A DNA stretch of 64,000 nucleotides from Paenibacillus foliorum (GCF_013141765.1 NZ_WHOD01000087.1:186001-250000), one strand, 5' to 3'; positions 10,101 to 18,984 are shown, counted from the first letter of the stretch. Translations and numbers: made by a program. Notes: generated from the letters alone by a model not told the origin.

Positions 10101-10441
10101 GTTCGTCATCGGCAAATAATACTACTACAGCTGGGACGACAGCTGATGCACTGCCTGCTGAGCTTAGCTTCATTGGAGTAACCGGGGACCACGTGATGAT
10201 AGATTCGATCAAAAAAGCGGAAGACTCTGACAGCTGGATTGTGCGCTGCTATGAATTTGCTGGTAAACGGGGCCATGTCCGTTTTCATACACATTATTCC
10301 ATTTTAGAGGCAGACGAGGTTAATCTTGCTGAGCTTGAAGCTGTAGCTTTGGACCATGGTGCAAATGAATTTGGGGCTTATTTCAATCCGTTCGAGTTGA
10401 AAACGTTCCGGCTCATTCTTACAGGGAAACCCGGAATTTAA
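7184..10441 (+). CDS. GH38 alpha-mannosidase (cytoplasmic, long form)
   Basis: This 1085-residue enzyme is a glycoside hydrolase family 38 alpha-mannosidase, a retaining enzyme using catalytic zinc. The zinc motif HTHID is at 246-250, followed by VAWLWR. The nucleophile is Asp360 in WLPDVFGYSW, the glycine-rich WGDGGGGPT loop follows, and the last zinc His is in NQFHDILPG near 585. The C-terminal half is beta-rich with a low-complexity Ser/Thr insertion near 970. No signal peptide is present, so it acts on imported glycans or glycosides. The N-terminal 240-residue extension resembles that of long bacterial and yeast-type GH38 enzymes. AAGGAGG at 7171-7177 supports ATG 7184. Confidence 0.93.
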   Translation: MFLTMDKLWKRIEELKEHRYVDHREIPTYDFWIDQEAEIAQKPPEDAEWGRMAVGDRWQGWDLTAWLKTDAVIPAEWSGKQIVGLFDFGKTGSGHNWGFESLLYVNGEPYQGVGSNHTEVWFPESFLGQNIELLFKVWSGLSGADGAKTVQEHQLRMSALAVLETETDDLYHTAFAVWHTIQVLEENRWERQALVKALDRALLLLNWRVPGDHAFYESVHEANRKLKGELESLPTFQPLTVRCIGHTHIDVAWLWRLKHTREKAARSFSTVLRLMEQFPEYVFLQTQPQLYEYIEQDYPEIFAKIKERVQEGRWEAGGAMWLESDCNIPSGESLVRQLLYGMRYFERTFGVKCEYLWLPDVFGYSWALPQILQKSGLRHFMTTKISWNVYNRFPHDTFYWKGIDGTEILTHYITTPDPDIKESTFTRFYTYNGQVLPATLNGIWNNYRDKEVNDSELLLSYGWGDGGGGPTRTMLEMRRRLEKMPGMPKAITGRADEFFNKLEQTVEKSDRYVHHWDGELYLELHRGTYTSQGYVKKMNRRMEFLLRDAEMASVFSSPLTGYAAYPQQQLYDSWKIVLRNQFHDILPGSSITEVYEDCHIEYAEAELLAQDAFSKGLGLLGSCVAAKAGEWLVFNSLPWKRSEIVHLPWKQSYEGQQWIDASGAVLAANHISGTDGGEGQLQLLVGNIPAMGYTTLRMQAAASIEVTSAVAAQQSSSFSFGEQRVSTPYYEIEWNEAGQLRRLLDKRTGREVIAAGENANRFDIHEDKPAFHDNWEIDIFYMEKVRHVTDLRSVTVAEEGPLRAVIHFEWEYGPTRITQDMILYADHPRIDFSTWVDWHERETLLKVAFPVCVRAAAATYEIQFGHVQRPTHWNTSWDYARFETCAHKWVDLSERGFGVSLLNDCKYGHDIKDHVMRLTLIKSSNKPDPECDKGEHTFTYSLLPHDGDWFTAGTAEQAHRLNVPVTVMEISDSSSSANNTTTAGTTADALPAELSFIGVTGDHVMIDSIKKAEDSDSWIVRCYEFAGKRGHVRFHTHYSILEADEVNLAELEAVALDHGANEFGAYFNPFELKTFRLILTGKPGI

Positions 10442-10483
10442 TAGTTAATTGCATACAGAAGTCGATGAGGGGGGAGAGAAGCT

Positions 10484-11548
10484 ATGGGAACAGAGGAATT
10501 GCAGAGTCTTTCTGACATATCGCAATATAACGGATTAACCAGGGAGCGGATTGAATATATTTTGCAGCGTATATCGACTTTGAAGGTCGGTGTAATCGGT
10601 GATGGCTGCCTCGATATGTATTGGCAGGCTGATATGATCTTAAGTGAATTGTCGAGGGAGACGCCGCATTATAATCTTCCCGCTGTTGTGGAACGCTTTG
10701 CACCAGGTGCCGCCGGCAATGTCGCAGTCAATTTCAAAAGTTTAGGCGCTTCGGAAGTAAGCTTTTGCTCTGTTGCGGGACCGGATTGGCGGGGAGCCTT
10801 GCTGAAGGAAGCTTTAACTACCCGTGGGATCGATGATTCATTCGTGATTTTTGAGGCAGGCCGAGTAACTCCGGCTTATTGCAAGGTAATCATGCAAGGA
10901 ATACAGGGCGTTAGGCAGGAGGCGCCTCGCATCGATTTTATCAATAGAGAGCCTTTATCTGAAGCAGCTCAGCAGCGAGTTGTGGCACAGCTGGACCTTA
11001 TGGCTCAAAAGGTCGATGTTATTAGCGTAACCGATCAATTGACCCATGGTGTTATGGGGGCTGCCTTAAGAGAACGGCTGCAATATTGGTCCTCGAAAGG
11101 GAAAAAGGTGATCGTGGACAGCCGTGACCGAATCGGTTCATACAGCGGAGTTGTACTCAAGCCTAATGAGCTGGAAGCGATTCGCTGGTATCACGGAAGC
11201 GTGAAGCAGCTGCAGCCCACAGAAGCTGAAATATTGAAAGCTGGACTGCAGCTCAGCAGGAACTCAGGTGCTCCGTGCTGCATCACAGTCGGAGAAAAAG
11301 GGGCGGTTTGGTTCGAGGATGGCCAAGCGACCCTGGTGCCAACAATGCCTGTTCCACCACCCATTGATATTGTTGGAGCTGGCGATTCCTTTACGGCAGC
11401 TTTTCTATCTGCATGGGGAGCAGGATGCGAGGGTCCTGAAGCAGCGGCCTTTGCCCATTTGGCGGCGGCCGTGTCCGTTGGCAAAGTAGGAGAGACGGGA
11501 ACCGCTTCTCCGCAAGAAATAATGAGTCGATGGGATAAAGTAAGGTAG
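10484..11548 (+). CDS. PfkB-family sugar kinase, RfaE1/HldE-N-like
   Basis: This 354-residue ribokinase-family enzyme has an N-terminal VIGDGCLDMYW (substrate Asp), GAAGNVAVNFKSLGA (sugar-binding loop) and the ATP/catalytic motif VGAGDSF (297-303). The overall pattern, including an early IGDxxLDxY and a GAAGNVA loop, is closest to D-glycero-beta-D-manno-heptose-7-phosphate kinase (the N-terminal half of HldE). The cytidylyl/adenylyltransferase half of HldE is absent, so no nucleotide sugar is made by this protein. It lies between two GH38 genes, 43 bp after the first. A kinase for a manno-configured sugar or sugar phosphate is likely. Confidence 0.8.
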   Translation: MGTEELQSLSDISQYNGLTRERIEYILQRISTLKVGVIGDGCLDMYWQADMILSELSRETPHYNLPAVVERFAPGAAGNVAVNFKSLGASEVSFCSVAGPDWRGALLKEALTTRGIDDSFVIFEAGRVTPAYCKVIMQGIQGVRQEAPRIDFINREPLSEAAQQRVVAQLDLMAQKVDVISVTDQLTHGVMGAALRERLQYWSSKGKKVIVDSRDRIGSYSGVVLKPNELEAIRWYHGSVKQLQPTEAEILKAGLQLSRNSGAPCCITVGEKGAVWFEDGQATLVPTMPVPPPIDIVGAGDSFTAAFLSAWGAGCEGPEAAAFAHLAAAVSVGKVGETGTASPQEIMSRWDKVR

Positions 11549-11635
11549 AGGCTGGGAAGCTCAGGAGCGCGGATTCCTCGCATGTTGGAATACCAAAAAT
11601 GGAAAGTAAATAGAATTTAAATTGGAGGGAAAACG

Positions 11636-14239
11636 ATGTCTGAAGGAAGTAAAATTCATTTGATTGGTAATGCGCATTTGGATCCGGTATGGCTGTGGCG
11701 CTGGCAGGAGGGCTATGCGGAGATTAAAGCTACTTTTCAATCCGCGCTGGACCGAATGGAAGAGTTTCCTGACTTTATATTTACTTGCGCATGCGCGGCT
11801 TATTACAAATGGGTAGAGGAAAATGCTCCCGAAATGTTTGCCGAAATTCGGGAGCGGGTAGCAGAGGGACGTTGGGTAATTACAGGGGGCTGGTGGATTC
11901 AGCCGGACTGCAATCTACCATCGGGGGAGTCGTTTGCACGGCACGGATTATATGGCCAAAGGTATTTCCTGGAGAAGTTCGGCGTTATGGCACGGGTAGG
12001 CTATAATGTGGACTCGTTTGGCCATCATGGAATGATGCCGCAGCTTCTGAAGCAGTGCGGGATGGACTATTACCTGTTTATGCGTCCAGAAGCGCATGAG
12101 AAACAGCTGCCGAACGATTTGTTCTGGTGGGAGTCAGAGGATGGCAGCCGTGTCATGACATTTCGCCTGTCTGACAGCTATGCCAATTGGGCAGGGAATA
12201 ACTTGGAAGGTAAAATCGTCAAGCATAAGCAGCGAGCCGAGACAGATGGGCATGCTCATATGTCTTTTTATGGTGTGGGCAACCACGGTGGAGGGCCAAC
12301 GGTCGCGAACCTTCGTTTAATCAAAGAAATAAGAGAACGGCATGGTCAGGAGGACATCCTTCTTAGCTCGCCCAATCGTTATTTTGAGGAAATGGTGCAG
12401 ATCAATCCGCTGGTCCCGGTTATTAAGGATGAAATGCAGAGGCATGCGATAGGATGCTACTCTTCCCATTCTGAATCCAAAGCTTACAACCGCAAGGTGG
12501 AGCATCGGCTTCTGAGCGCAGAGAAATTTTCTTCTTATGCCAACCTGCTGCTGGGGCTGCCTTATCCAGCGGAGCCGCTAAAGCAGGCATGGGAGAACGT
12601 CATGTTTAACCAGTTCCACGATATTATGGGAGGCTGCAGTGTAAAAGAAGCCTTCGATGATGTTCGTGATTTTTACGGCGAGGCGTTGAGCTTGGGAGCG
12701 AAAGCATTAAATGCTGCGCTGCAAAAGCTTTCCTGGTCGATTGATACGATGAAGCCGGAGGTCAAGTCGCTCAGCAAGGATAAGGATTGGCAGCTCTGGG
12801 AACAGGATGATTTGGGAACTCCACTCGTTGTATTCAATCCGCTATCTTGGGAAGTGGAGGCACCACTTCAAATTAATAGGAAGCTTGCAAGCGTAACGGA
12901 CGAATCCGGTGTATCGATTTCCATTCAGGAAGTCCGGGCATCCCGCACGAACGGTAAAGATAAGTGGGATACATTGATTACAGCCCGGATTCCTGCTTTT
13001 GGCTACCGTGTTTATTGGGTTTACCTTAATAAAGAAGCTCAATCGGAGCTGCCAATGCTTATAGGAGCGGTTCAAGCTGATGCTAACAGTCTGGAGAATA
13101 ATAAAGTCAGAATTGAACTGGACCCGAATACAGGTTATATCCAGCGTCTTTTTGACAAAAGGGCAAATAGGGAAGTACTTAACGGAAGCGGGGCTGTACC
13201 TGTCGTAATCAACGAGCTGCACAGTGATACATGGGGGCATGGGCTTTCACAATATCGCGATGAGATGGGGCGATTTGCTGACGCGGAAGTGAAAGTTCTG
13301 GAAAACGGGCCGCTGAGAGGCACGATCCGTGTTACTAGCCGCTACAACGGTTCCCTACTGCGCCAGGATATAAGCTTGTCCAACGATTCTTCGGATATCC
13401 AAGTCAAGGTGAAGCTGGATTGGAGAGAACAGCATGCCATGCTAAAGCTTGCTTTTCCGGTAAATGTAGAGCAGCCTCGGACAGTTTCGGAAATTCCTTA
13501 TGGCTTTATCGAGCGATCAGTGAATGGTGATGAAGTTCCAGGGCAGCAATGGGTGGATGTATTCGGTATAGCAGCGGGAACAGAGAGTGTGCAAGGTAAA
13601 GTAACGAGCACTGACATACCGCCAAACCTTTCACCAGGAGCAGCACCAAACTCGGAGCTAGGCACGGAACCTGGCGCCAAATCAAGCTTAGAAACAGGTC
13701 AAGATCACTTCATATATGGCATGGCGTTGCTAAACGATGCCAAATACGGCTATGACGTACTTGGCAATGAGCTGAGAATGACCGTAGTGCGCAGTCCTAT
13801 TTATGCAGATCATTTCGGTGAACGGGATGAGCAAGTTGAATATATGGATCAAGGGATTCAGGAGTTCGCTTACACCCTATCGCCTCATTCGGGTGACTGG
13901 AGGGAGGGCGACGTAGTTCGGAAAGCGTATGAACTTAACGTCCCGCTGCTGCAAATTTGGGAGACTTACCATACAGGGATACTTCCTCAGCTTGCAGAGG
14001 GAATTATCATTTCCTCGAAGCATGTTGTGGCAGCGGCATTTAAGCTTGCGGAGTCGGGAGAAGGCTGGATTGTCCGCTGCTATGAGACCTCAGGGATAGA
14101 AACAGAGGCTGCGCTTGAGCTGCCGGCTCTCAAGCGGAAGTGGAGCTGCCAGTTTGGCAAATGTGAAATTAAAACTTTTCTAATTCCTTTCGATCCAGAG
14201 GCTGCTGTTAAAGAGGTCAATTTTATCGAAATCGAATAA
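11636..14239 (+). CDS. GH38 alpha-mannosidase (short form)
   Basis: This second GH38 enzyme in the operon has 867 residues. It starts almost directly with the zinc motif GNAHLDPVWLWRW (11-23), lacking the N-terminal extension of its neighbour. The nucleophile is Asp126 in YNVDSFGH. GVGNHGGGPT supplies the glycine loop and NQFHDIMGG carries the last zinc ligand. A low-complexity Pro/Ser/Gly insertion (about 660-690) interrupts the C-terminal beta domain. It has no signal peptide. The two mannosidases are too divergent to be a recent duplication and probably cleave different linkages or aglycones. TTGGAGGGAAAACG upstream supports ATG 11636. Confidence 0.92.
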   Translation: MSEGSKIHLIGNAHLDPVWLWRWQEGYAEIKATFQSALDRMEEFPDFIFTCACAAYYKWVEENAPEMFAEIRERVAEGRWVITGGWWIQPDCNLPSGESFARHGLYGQRYFLEKFGVMARVGYNVDSFGHHGMMPQLLKQCGMDYYLFMRPEAHEKQLPNDLFWWESEDGSRVMTFRLSDSYANWAGNNLEGKIVKHKQRAETDGHAHMSFYGVGNHGGGPTVANLRLIKEIRERHGQEDILLSSPNRYFEEMVQINPLVPVIKDEMQRHAIGCYSSHSESKAYNRKVEHRLLSAEKFSSYANLLLGLPYPAEPLKQAWENVMFNQFHDIMGGCSVKEAFDDVRDFYGEALSLGAKALNAALQKLSWSIDTMKPEVKSLSKDKDWQLWEQDDLGTPLVVFNPLSWEVEAPLQINRKLASVTDESGVSISIQEVRASRTNGKDKWDTLITARIPAFGYRVYWVYLNKEAQSELPMLIGAVQADANSLENNKVRIELDPNTGYIQRLFDKRANREVLNGSGAVPVVINELHSDTWGHGLSQYRDEMGRFADAEVKVLENGPLRGTIRVTSRYNGSLLRQDISLSNDSSDIQVKVKLDWREQHAMLKLAFPVNVEQPRTVSEIPYGFIERSVNGDEVPGQQWVDVFGIAAGTESVQGKVTSTDIPPNLSPGAAPNSELGTEPGAKSSLETGQDHFIYGMALLNDAKYGYDVLGNELRMTVVRSPIYADHFGERDEQVEYMDQGIQEFAYTLSPHSGDWREGDVVRKAYELNVPLLQIWETYHTGILPQLAEGIIISSKHVVAAAFKLAESGEGWIVRCYETSGIETEAALELPALKRKWSCQFGKCEIKTFLIPFDPEAAVKEVNFIEIE

Positions 14240-14252
14240 AGGAGCTTAAGCT

Positions 14253-14888
14253 ATGAACTCTACTCTTAGTGCAATGTGTGATAAATACCCTGAACTAACG
14301 GTATGCATTCCGGATTTGGAAAAGGCTATTACCCTGTTGAAAAGCACCTTCCACTCCGATGGGAAGCTTCTTCTGTGCGGCAATGGAGGAAGCGCTTCCG
14401 ACAGCGAGCATATTGTAGGAGAGCTGATGAAAGGCTTTCGATCTCCAAGAATATTGCGCGATGAAGATAGAGAGCCGTTCCTGCAGCAGTTTCCGGAGGA
14501 AGGTAATTTTCTTGCGGGGCATCTGCAAGGGGCACTTCCTGCGATTTCCTTAGTAAGCCACACTGCTCTTGCTAACGCGTATGCCAACGATGTTTCTTCT
14601 GAAATGGTGTTTGCTCAACAAGTGTACGGTTACGGGAGGACGAATGATATATTGCTCGGAATTAGCACATCGGGTAATTCACTCAACGTAATAAGGGCTG
14701 TGCAGGTGGCCAAGGTGCGCGGGCTACAAACCATCGGTCTTACAGGTAGAAGCGGAGGGCGAATGGCAGGGCTGTGCGATGTGACTATCCGTGTACCCTG
14801 GGATCTAACTCCGGATATTCAAGAGCGACATCTGCCCATTTATCATGCCTTATGCATCGTACTGGAGGAGGAATTTTTTCCTTCATGA
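14253..14888 (+). CDS. SIS-domain phosphosugar isomerase, GmhA-like
   Basis: This 211-residue protein is a single SIS domain with LLCGNGGSASDSEHIVGELMKGF (about 42-64, phosphate and active-site region) and ISTSGNSLNVIRA further on. This layout is that of GmhA/DiaA, which in GmhA interconverts sedoheptulose-7-phosphate and D-glycero-D-manno-heptose-7-phosphate. With the RfaE1-like kinase and HAD phosphatase of this operon it forms three of the four steps of the classical heptose route. The nucleotidyltransferase is missing, and glycosidases and an aldolase are present instead, which argues for catabolism. It ends in an ATGA overlap with the next gene. Confidence 0.82.
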   Translation: MNSTLSAMCDKYPELTVCIPDLEKAITLLKSTFHSDGKLLLCGNGGSASDSEHIVGELMKGFRSPRILRDEDREPFLQQFPEEGNFLAGHLQGALPAISLVSHTALANAYANDVSSEMVFAQQVYGYGRTNDILLGISTSGNSLNVIRAVQVAKVRGLQTIGLTGRSGGRMAGLCDVTIRVPWDLTPDIQERHLPIYHALCIVLEEEFFPS

Positions 14889-15871
14889 CACTTCTAGCTG
14901 GAATTGATATTGGGGGCACCAAATGTGCGGTAAGCTTGGGTATTCAAACAGACGATCAGGTACGAATCATAGCCAAACGCAGATTTCTCACTTTAGCTTC
15001 ATCAGACTCAACAATAGAGAGGCTGGTGAGTGATTTGGAGGAGCTGCTGCATGAGCATGCGGCAGAGGGTCCGATTAGGGCTATAGGAATCAGCTGTGGT
15101 GGACCTCTTAACAGCAAGGCCGGAATAATCCTGTCGCCTCCTAATTTGCCGGGCTGGTCACGGGTTGATATCATTCGACCTTTTCGTGAGCGGTTCGGTG
15201 TTCCCGTCGCGTTGCAAAACGATGCCAACGCATGTGCTTTGGCGGAATGGCAGTGGGGGGCAGGGCGCGGCAGCCGTAATATGATCTTTCTGACCTTCGG
15301 TACAGGGATGGGCGCTGGATTGATTTTGGATGGAAAGCTTTATTCGGGAGCATCCGATATGGCAGGAGAAGTAGGTCACATCCGGCTGGAGCCGACAGGA
15401 CCGATGGGATATGGAAAGATCGGCTCCTTTGAAGGCTTTTGCAGCGGCGGAGGCATTGCCGAGCTCGGAAGGATGATGGCAAACCAGATGTTTGCTGAAG
15501 GGAAGCATCCCTCCTTCTGTCCGACGCCTGCAGGGATCGCAGCAATAACCGCAGAAGCAATCGGTGAAGCTGCTCAGAGGGGGGAGACGGATGCGCTGCT
15601 TATTTTCCAAGAGGTTGCCTATAATTTAGGCAGAGGGCTTGCTATATTGGTCGATATATTAAACCCTGATTGTATTGTTATTGGCAGTATATATAGAAGA
15701 CAGCAGGCTATCCTCGAACCCATCATATGGGAAGAGCTGAGATGTGAAGCCCTACCTCATTCTTTATCCGTATGCAAAGTGCTGCCTGCAGAGCTGAAAG
15801 ACAACGTAGGAGATTTTGCTGGGTTGTCTGTTGCGATGCATCAGCTGTTGAATGAAGGGTCTCTTGCTTGA
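14885..15871 (+). CDS. ROK-family sugar kinase
   Basis: This 328-residue protein starts at ATG 14885, overlapping the SIS stop codon by four bases (ATGA), which implies coupled translation. It opens with LLAGIDIGGTKCAVSLG (ATP phosphate loop), has LQNDANACALAEW with the catalytic Asp, and TFGTGMGAGLILDGKLYSG. The zinc motif CxCGxxGCxE is replaced by GPMGYGKIGSFEGFCSGGG, a variant found in some Firmicute ROK kinases. There is no DNA-binding domain, so it is an enzyme rather than a regulator. It probably phosphorylates the free sugar (hexose, N-acetylmannosamine or heptose) released by the mannosidases or the aldolase. Confidence 0.85.
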   Translation: MTLLAGIDIGGTKCAVSLGIQTDDQVRIIAKRRFLTLASSDSTIERLVSDLEELLHEHAAEGPIRAIGISCGGPLNSKAGIILSPPNLPGWSRVDIIRPFRERFGVPVALQNDANACALAEWQWGAGRGSRNMIFLTFGTGMGAGLILDGKLYSGASDMAGEVGHIRLEPTGPMGYGKIGSFEGFCSGGGIAELGRMMANQMFAEGKHPSFCPTPAGIAAITAEAIGEAAQRGETDALLIFQEVAYNLGRGLAILVDILNPDCIVIGSIYRRQQAILEPIIWEELRCEALPHSLSVCKVLPAELKDNVGDFAGLSVAMHQLLNEGSLA

Positions 15872-15935
15872 TTTCTATGAAATGCAGGTATTATTTTTCA
15901 CTAATAAGAAGGTGTTTGGGAAAGGAGCAGCTATA

Positions 15936-16877
15936 ATGAAACAAACAATTGTAAACGGTGTGTGGCCAACCATGCTGACGCCATTCACGAAAACAGGCGC
16001 CTTAGATGAGCATGGATTAGAGCAGTTGGTTGACTGGTATATAGATCAGGGGGTTCACGGCTTATTCGCCGTTTGTAATTCAAGTGAAATGTTTAAGCTA
16101 AGCTTAGAAGAGAGAGTAAGAGTAGCAGAAATTACGGTTCAACGAGCTGCTGGGCGTGTGCCTGTTATCGCATCGGGTCATACCTCAGAACGTCTGGAGG
16201 ACCAGATTGAGGAAATTACACGCATATCCGCTACAGGAATCGATGCATTCGTCCTTTTGAGCAACCGACCTGCGGCTGAGAACGAATCAGAGTCTATTTG
16301 GAAAAGCAATGTAGAACGGTTACTAGAGGCTGTTCCTGATATGCCTTTTGGTTTATATGAATGTCCGGTTCCGTATAAACGGCTGATGAACCCTGCTTTA
16401 TTGCAATGGTGCGAATCTACGGGGCGGTTTTTATTTCTAAAAGATACATGTTGCAATCTGGATGAGATCAAGGCGAGACTGGATACTTTGAAAGGAACAG
16501 GGCTGCAGCTATTCAACGCAAATGCGGCTACACTGCTTGAGTCGCTAAAACTTGGAGCAGCAGGCTTCAGCGGTGTCATGGCCAACCATCATCCAGCATT
16601 GTACGTATGGTTGTTAGAGAATTGGCGGACGCAGCCTGAGGCAGCAGAGCGGTTACAAAACTTTCTGGGAGTAGCATCTGGCATCGAGGGCCTTTATTAC
16701 CCAGTGGATGCGAAATACAGTCTGCAGCTCGCTGGACTCCCTGTGACACTGACAACACGCGTGAAGGACGCTGCCGGATTTCAGCCGCATCAGCAAATAA
16801 TGGTGGAACAATTAAAGAAATACTCCGATGAGCTCTTTGAAGGATTATTATCGAAGAAAAATGCTTCATCCCTTTAA
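15936..16877 (+). CDS. DapA/NanA-family class I aldolase or lyase
   Basis: This 313-residue protein starts at ATG 15936, behind AAAGGAG. An upstream in-frame start at 15852 would overlap the previous gene and lacks a good ribosome site. It belongs to the dihydrodipicolinate synthase/N-acetylneuraminate lyase family: a (beta/alpha)8 barrel with a Tyr in GLYECPVPYKR and the Schiff-base Lys in LFLKDT. The GxxGE substrate loop reads CNSSEMFKLS, and the first Gly pair is altered, so ordinary DapA activity is unlikely. As the last gene of the glycan operon it may split a 2-keto-3-deoxy sugar acid or a sialic-acid-like product. Confidence 0.85.
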   Translation: MKQTIVNGVWPTMLTPFTKTGALDEHGLEQLVDWYIDQGVHGLFAVCNSSEMFKLSLEERVRVAEITVQRAAGRVPVIASGHTSERLEDQIEEITRISATGIDAFVLLSNRPAAENESESIWKSNVERLLEAVPDMPFGLYECPVPYKRLMNPALLQWCESTGRFLFLKDTCCNLDEIKARLDTLKGTGLQLFNANAATLLESLKLGAAGFSGVMANHHPALYVWLLENWRTQPEAAERLQNFLGVASGIEGLYYPVDAKYSLQLAGLPVTLTTRVKDAAGFQPHQQIMVEQLKKYSDELFEGLLSKKNASSL

Positions 16878-16888
16878 GAGAAGATAAG

Positions 16889-16929
16889 AAGTCTCCATTC
16901 CACAAAGAAGTGGCATGGAGGCTTTTTTA
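16889..16929 (+). terminator. Terminator of the glycan operon
   Basis: An imperfect GTCTCCATTCCAC/GTGGCATGGAGGC hairpin is followed by TTTTTT, 12 bp after the aldolase stop. The rest of 16930-17236 contains no convincing gene or signal, apart from AT-rich DNA just before the next coding region. Confidence 0.8.
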
Positions 16930-17236
16930 TTGATCTTGGGAATTGACTAATAATTATTAAATAGTAGCTACCCAGTCGTAGTCTTATGCTGTAACATGGA
17001 AATATCTGTTTGATTTTTGGGGCTTTTTCTACATATTTATTTCCTTGAGCTTACGTTATTTTAAGAAAGGATCAGGCAAAGGAAGTTTCATATGAACCAA
17101 TCCCGCTAACAGCGTCGAAGGAAAATGATGCGTCTGGAAGGTTATTAAAGGGTACTAGAGAAAGATAGTACTTAAATTATTCCTACGGATGGCTATACTT
17201 ATAAATAAAGGTAATTGCAGAAAGAGGGTGCGTTAA

Positions 17237-18460
17237 ATGAGCAGAAAATGGGTTGAAAAAGAAGGCTTGCGTTGGGTAGATAACCAGATTGTAACCCGCG
17301 AGCAATACAATCAAATTGTAAGCTTATATGATGATAAAAAGCATGCAATTGGTGTGCTTCCGGTGTTAGGCAGTATTTTAGTCGGATTAGGCATTCTAAG
17401 CTTTGTCGCGGCGAACTGGCAGGACATTCCACAATTAGCCCGATTGTTCATGATTGCAGTACTGATGATTGCTTTTTATGCGGGTGGAGAAACGTTATTG
17501 AGGAAAGGGCACGATAAGCTCGGTACTGCATTGATAGCCTTGGGTTTAATTACATTTGGGAGCGGGATCATACTAACCGGTCAAATGTTTCATTTGATGG
17601 CATACGACAGTACTTCTTTTATTGTCTGGGGTACAGTTGGAATACTGTTGACTTACTTGTATCGCAGCCGATTTTTATATTTAATAAGCTTGCTGATTTT
17701 TACCATAACCCAGTGGTATAGCTCCGTTTCAATGGATCATTTCAGCTTCATAGCTTTTGCGATTATGGTTATCGGTCTCGGCTATTACAGCTGGAAACAG
17801 AAAAGTGCACTGCTAGTTTGGTGTTTCAGTTTAAGCTATATCTTACAATCGTTGATGCTTGTAGTTCTTATGGATTGGAAGTTTTTCTGGTTTTTCGTAC
17901 CGATCATGGCCTTGTACACAGTGGGAGATTACCTTAAGGAACGCAGTGGAGGATACGCATTGCAGTCGGTTCCACTTATAGCAGCTTTTGTGTTTAATGT
18001 GTTTGTTGTGCTGCTGTATGACGAATTAAACGCGAACGATCTTAAAGAGTTGCTCCCGGATAACTATTATTTCATTGGAAGCTTACTGCTCCTATTTGTG
18101 GTATCTGTCTTAGGTAAGATTAAAAATAAACGGGCCTCCAGCTCGTTCGAATGGATTTTGGTAGCGCCCTTCGCTTATCTGCCGTCCGGTGCCGCTATGC
18201 TATATTTGTTAGCTCTGTTTTTCTTCTCCTTCTATGTATTGTGGAGAGGTTATATTGAGGAGTGGCGCTTCAAGATCAATTTCGGTACGGTACTATTTAT
18301 TTGTTCAACTATGGTCGCTTACGGTAAATTGACATGGGCATTTATGGATAAATCGCTGTTTTTTATAATCGGAGGGCTGCTATTGCTTGCTCTAAGCTGG
18401 TTCTTGAATCGCAGGAAAAAGCAATTTTTTGAAGAAGGCAAGGGAGGGAATCCGACATGA
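17237..18460 (+). CDS. DUF2157 polytopic membrane protein
   Basis: This 407-residue protein has a soluble N-terminal region (1-40, WVEKEGLRWVDNQIVTREQY), then about twelve hydrophobic helices. The first, IGVLPVLGSILVGLGILSF, and the following VAANWQDIP are characteristic of DUF2157. The function is unknown. Its end overlaps the next gene by an ATGA. This pairing of DUF2157 with a GDYXXLXY protein is a recurrent bacterial arrangement, suggesting that the two proteins work together at the membrane. AGAGGGTG precedes ATG 17237. Confidence 0.85.
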   Translation: MSRKWVEKEGLRWVDNQIVTREQYNQIVSLYDDKKHAIGVLPVLGSILVGLGILSFVAANWQDIPQLARLFMIAVLMIAFYAGGETLLRKGHDKLGTALIALGLITFGSGIILTGQMFHLMAYDSTSFIVWGTVGILLTYLYRSRFLYLISLLIFTITQWYSSVSMDHFSFIAFAIMVIGLGYYSWKQKSALLVWCFSLSYILQSLMLVVLMDWKFFWFFVPIMALYTVGDYLKERSGGYALQSVPLIAAFVFNVFVVLLYDELNANDLKELLPDNYYFIGSLLLLFVVSVLGKIKNKRASSSFEWILVAPFAYLPSGAAMLYLLALFFFSFYVLWRGYIEEWRFKINFGTVLFICSTMVAYGKLTWAFMDKSLFFIIGGLLLLALSWFLNRRKKQFFEEGKGGNPT

Positions 18461-18984
18461 GCGAACAAACACAAAAGCGCCCGCGACGTGCTAAGCTGCT
18501 GCTCTGGATTGTACTGCTTCAGATCCTTTTTTTAGGTGGAATTGCTGGTTCCTATTATGCGGTTGATTGGTTTGGTGAAGAGATTAAGCTAAAAACGGTG
18601 CCTGTAGATCCTCGTGATTTGTTATACGGTGATTATGTCGTTTTGAGCTATGAGATTAGTCAATTGAGTCCAGCCTTGTGGAAAGGCGGAGGCGAACTGC
18701 CTAAACAAGGGAGTCCAGTGTTTGTTCTATTGAAACCGGAGAATGGTCTGTATGTAGCTTCTGGTATTTATTCCGAGAAACCAACGGTTGAAGCGGGACA
18801 GACGATCTTGAAAGGACGGATTACTTCCAGCTGGAGAGAAGGAATTCATGTGGAATATGGCCTAGAACAATATTATGTTCCTGAAGGTACGGGGAAAGAG
18901 CTGGAGGAGAAAGCAAGAAATATGATTGTCGCGGTAAAAATTGCCTCTTGGGGGCAAGCTAAAATCGTCGGCTTGGAATATTGA
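18457..18984 (+). CDS. GDYXXLXY-domain membrane-anchored protein
   Basis: This 175-residue protein has a positively charged start, one transmembrane helix (LLLWIVLLQILFLGGIAGSY, about 14-33) and an extracellular domain. That domain contains DPRDLLYGDYVVLSYEIS, the signature after which the family is named. The family is exported or membrane-anchored and of unknown function. The start codon overlaps the DUF2157 stop (ATGA), so the two are co-translated. Confidence 0.88.
   Translation: MSEQTQKRPRRAKLLLWIVLLQILFLGGIAGSYYAVDWFGEEIKLKTVPVDPRDLLYGDYVVLSYEISQLSPALWKGGGELPKQGSPVFVLLKPENGLYVASGIYSEKPTVEAGQTILKGRITSSWREGIHVEYGLEQYYVPEGTGKELEEKARNMIVAVKIASWGQAKIVGLEY

Noticed and set aside
16940..16962. 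Third ROK operator after the glycan operon (AATTATTAAAT-like stretch)
   Set aside because: It shares only a short AT-rich core with the two 29-bp sites and lies downstream of the operon terminator.
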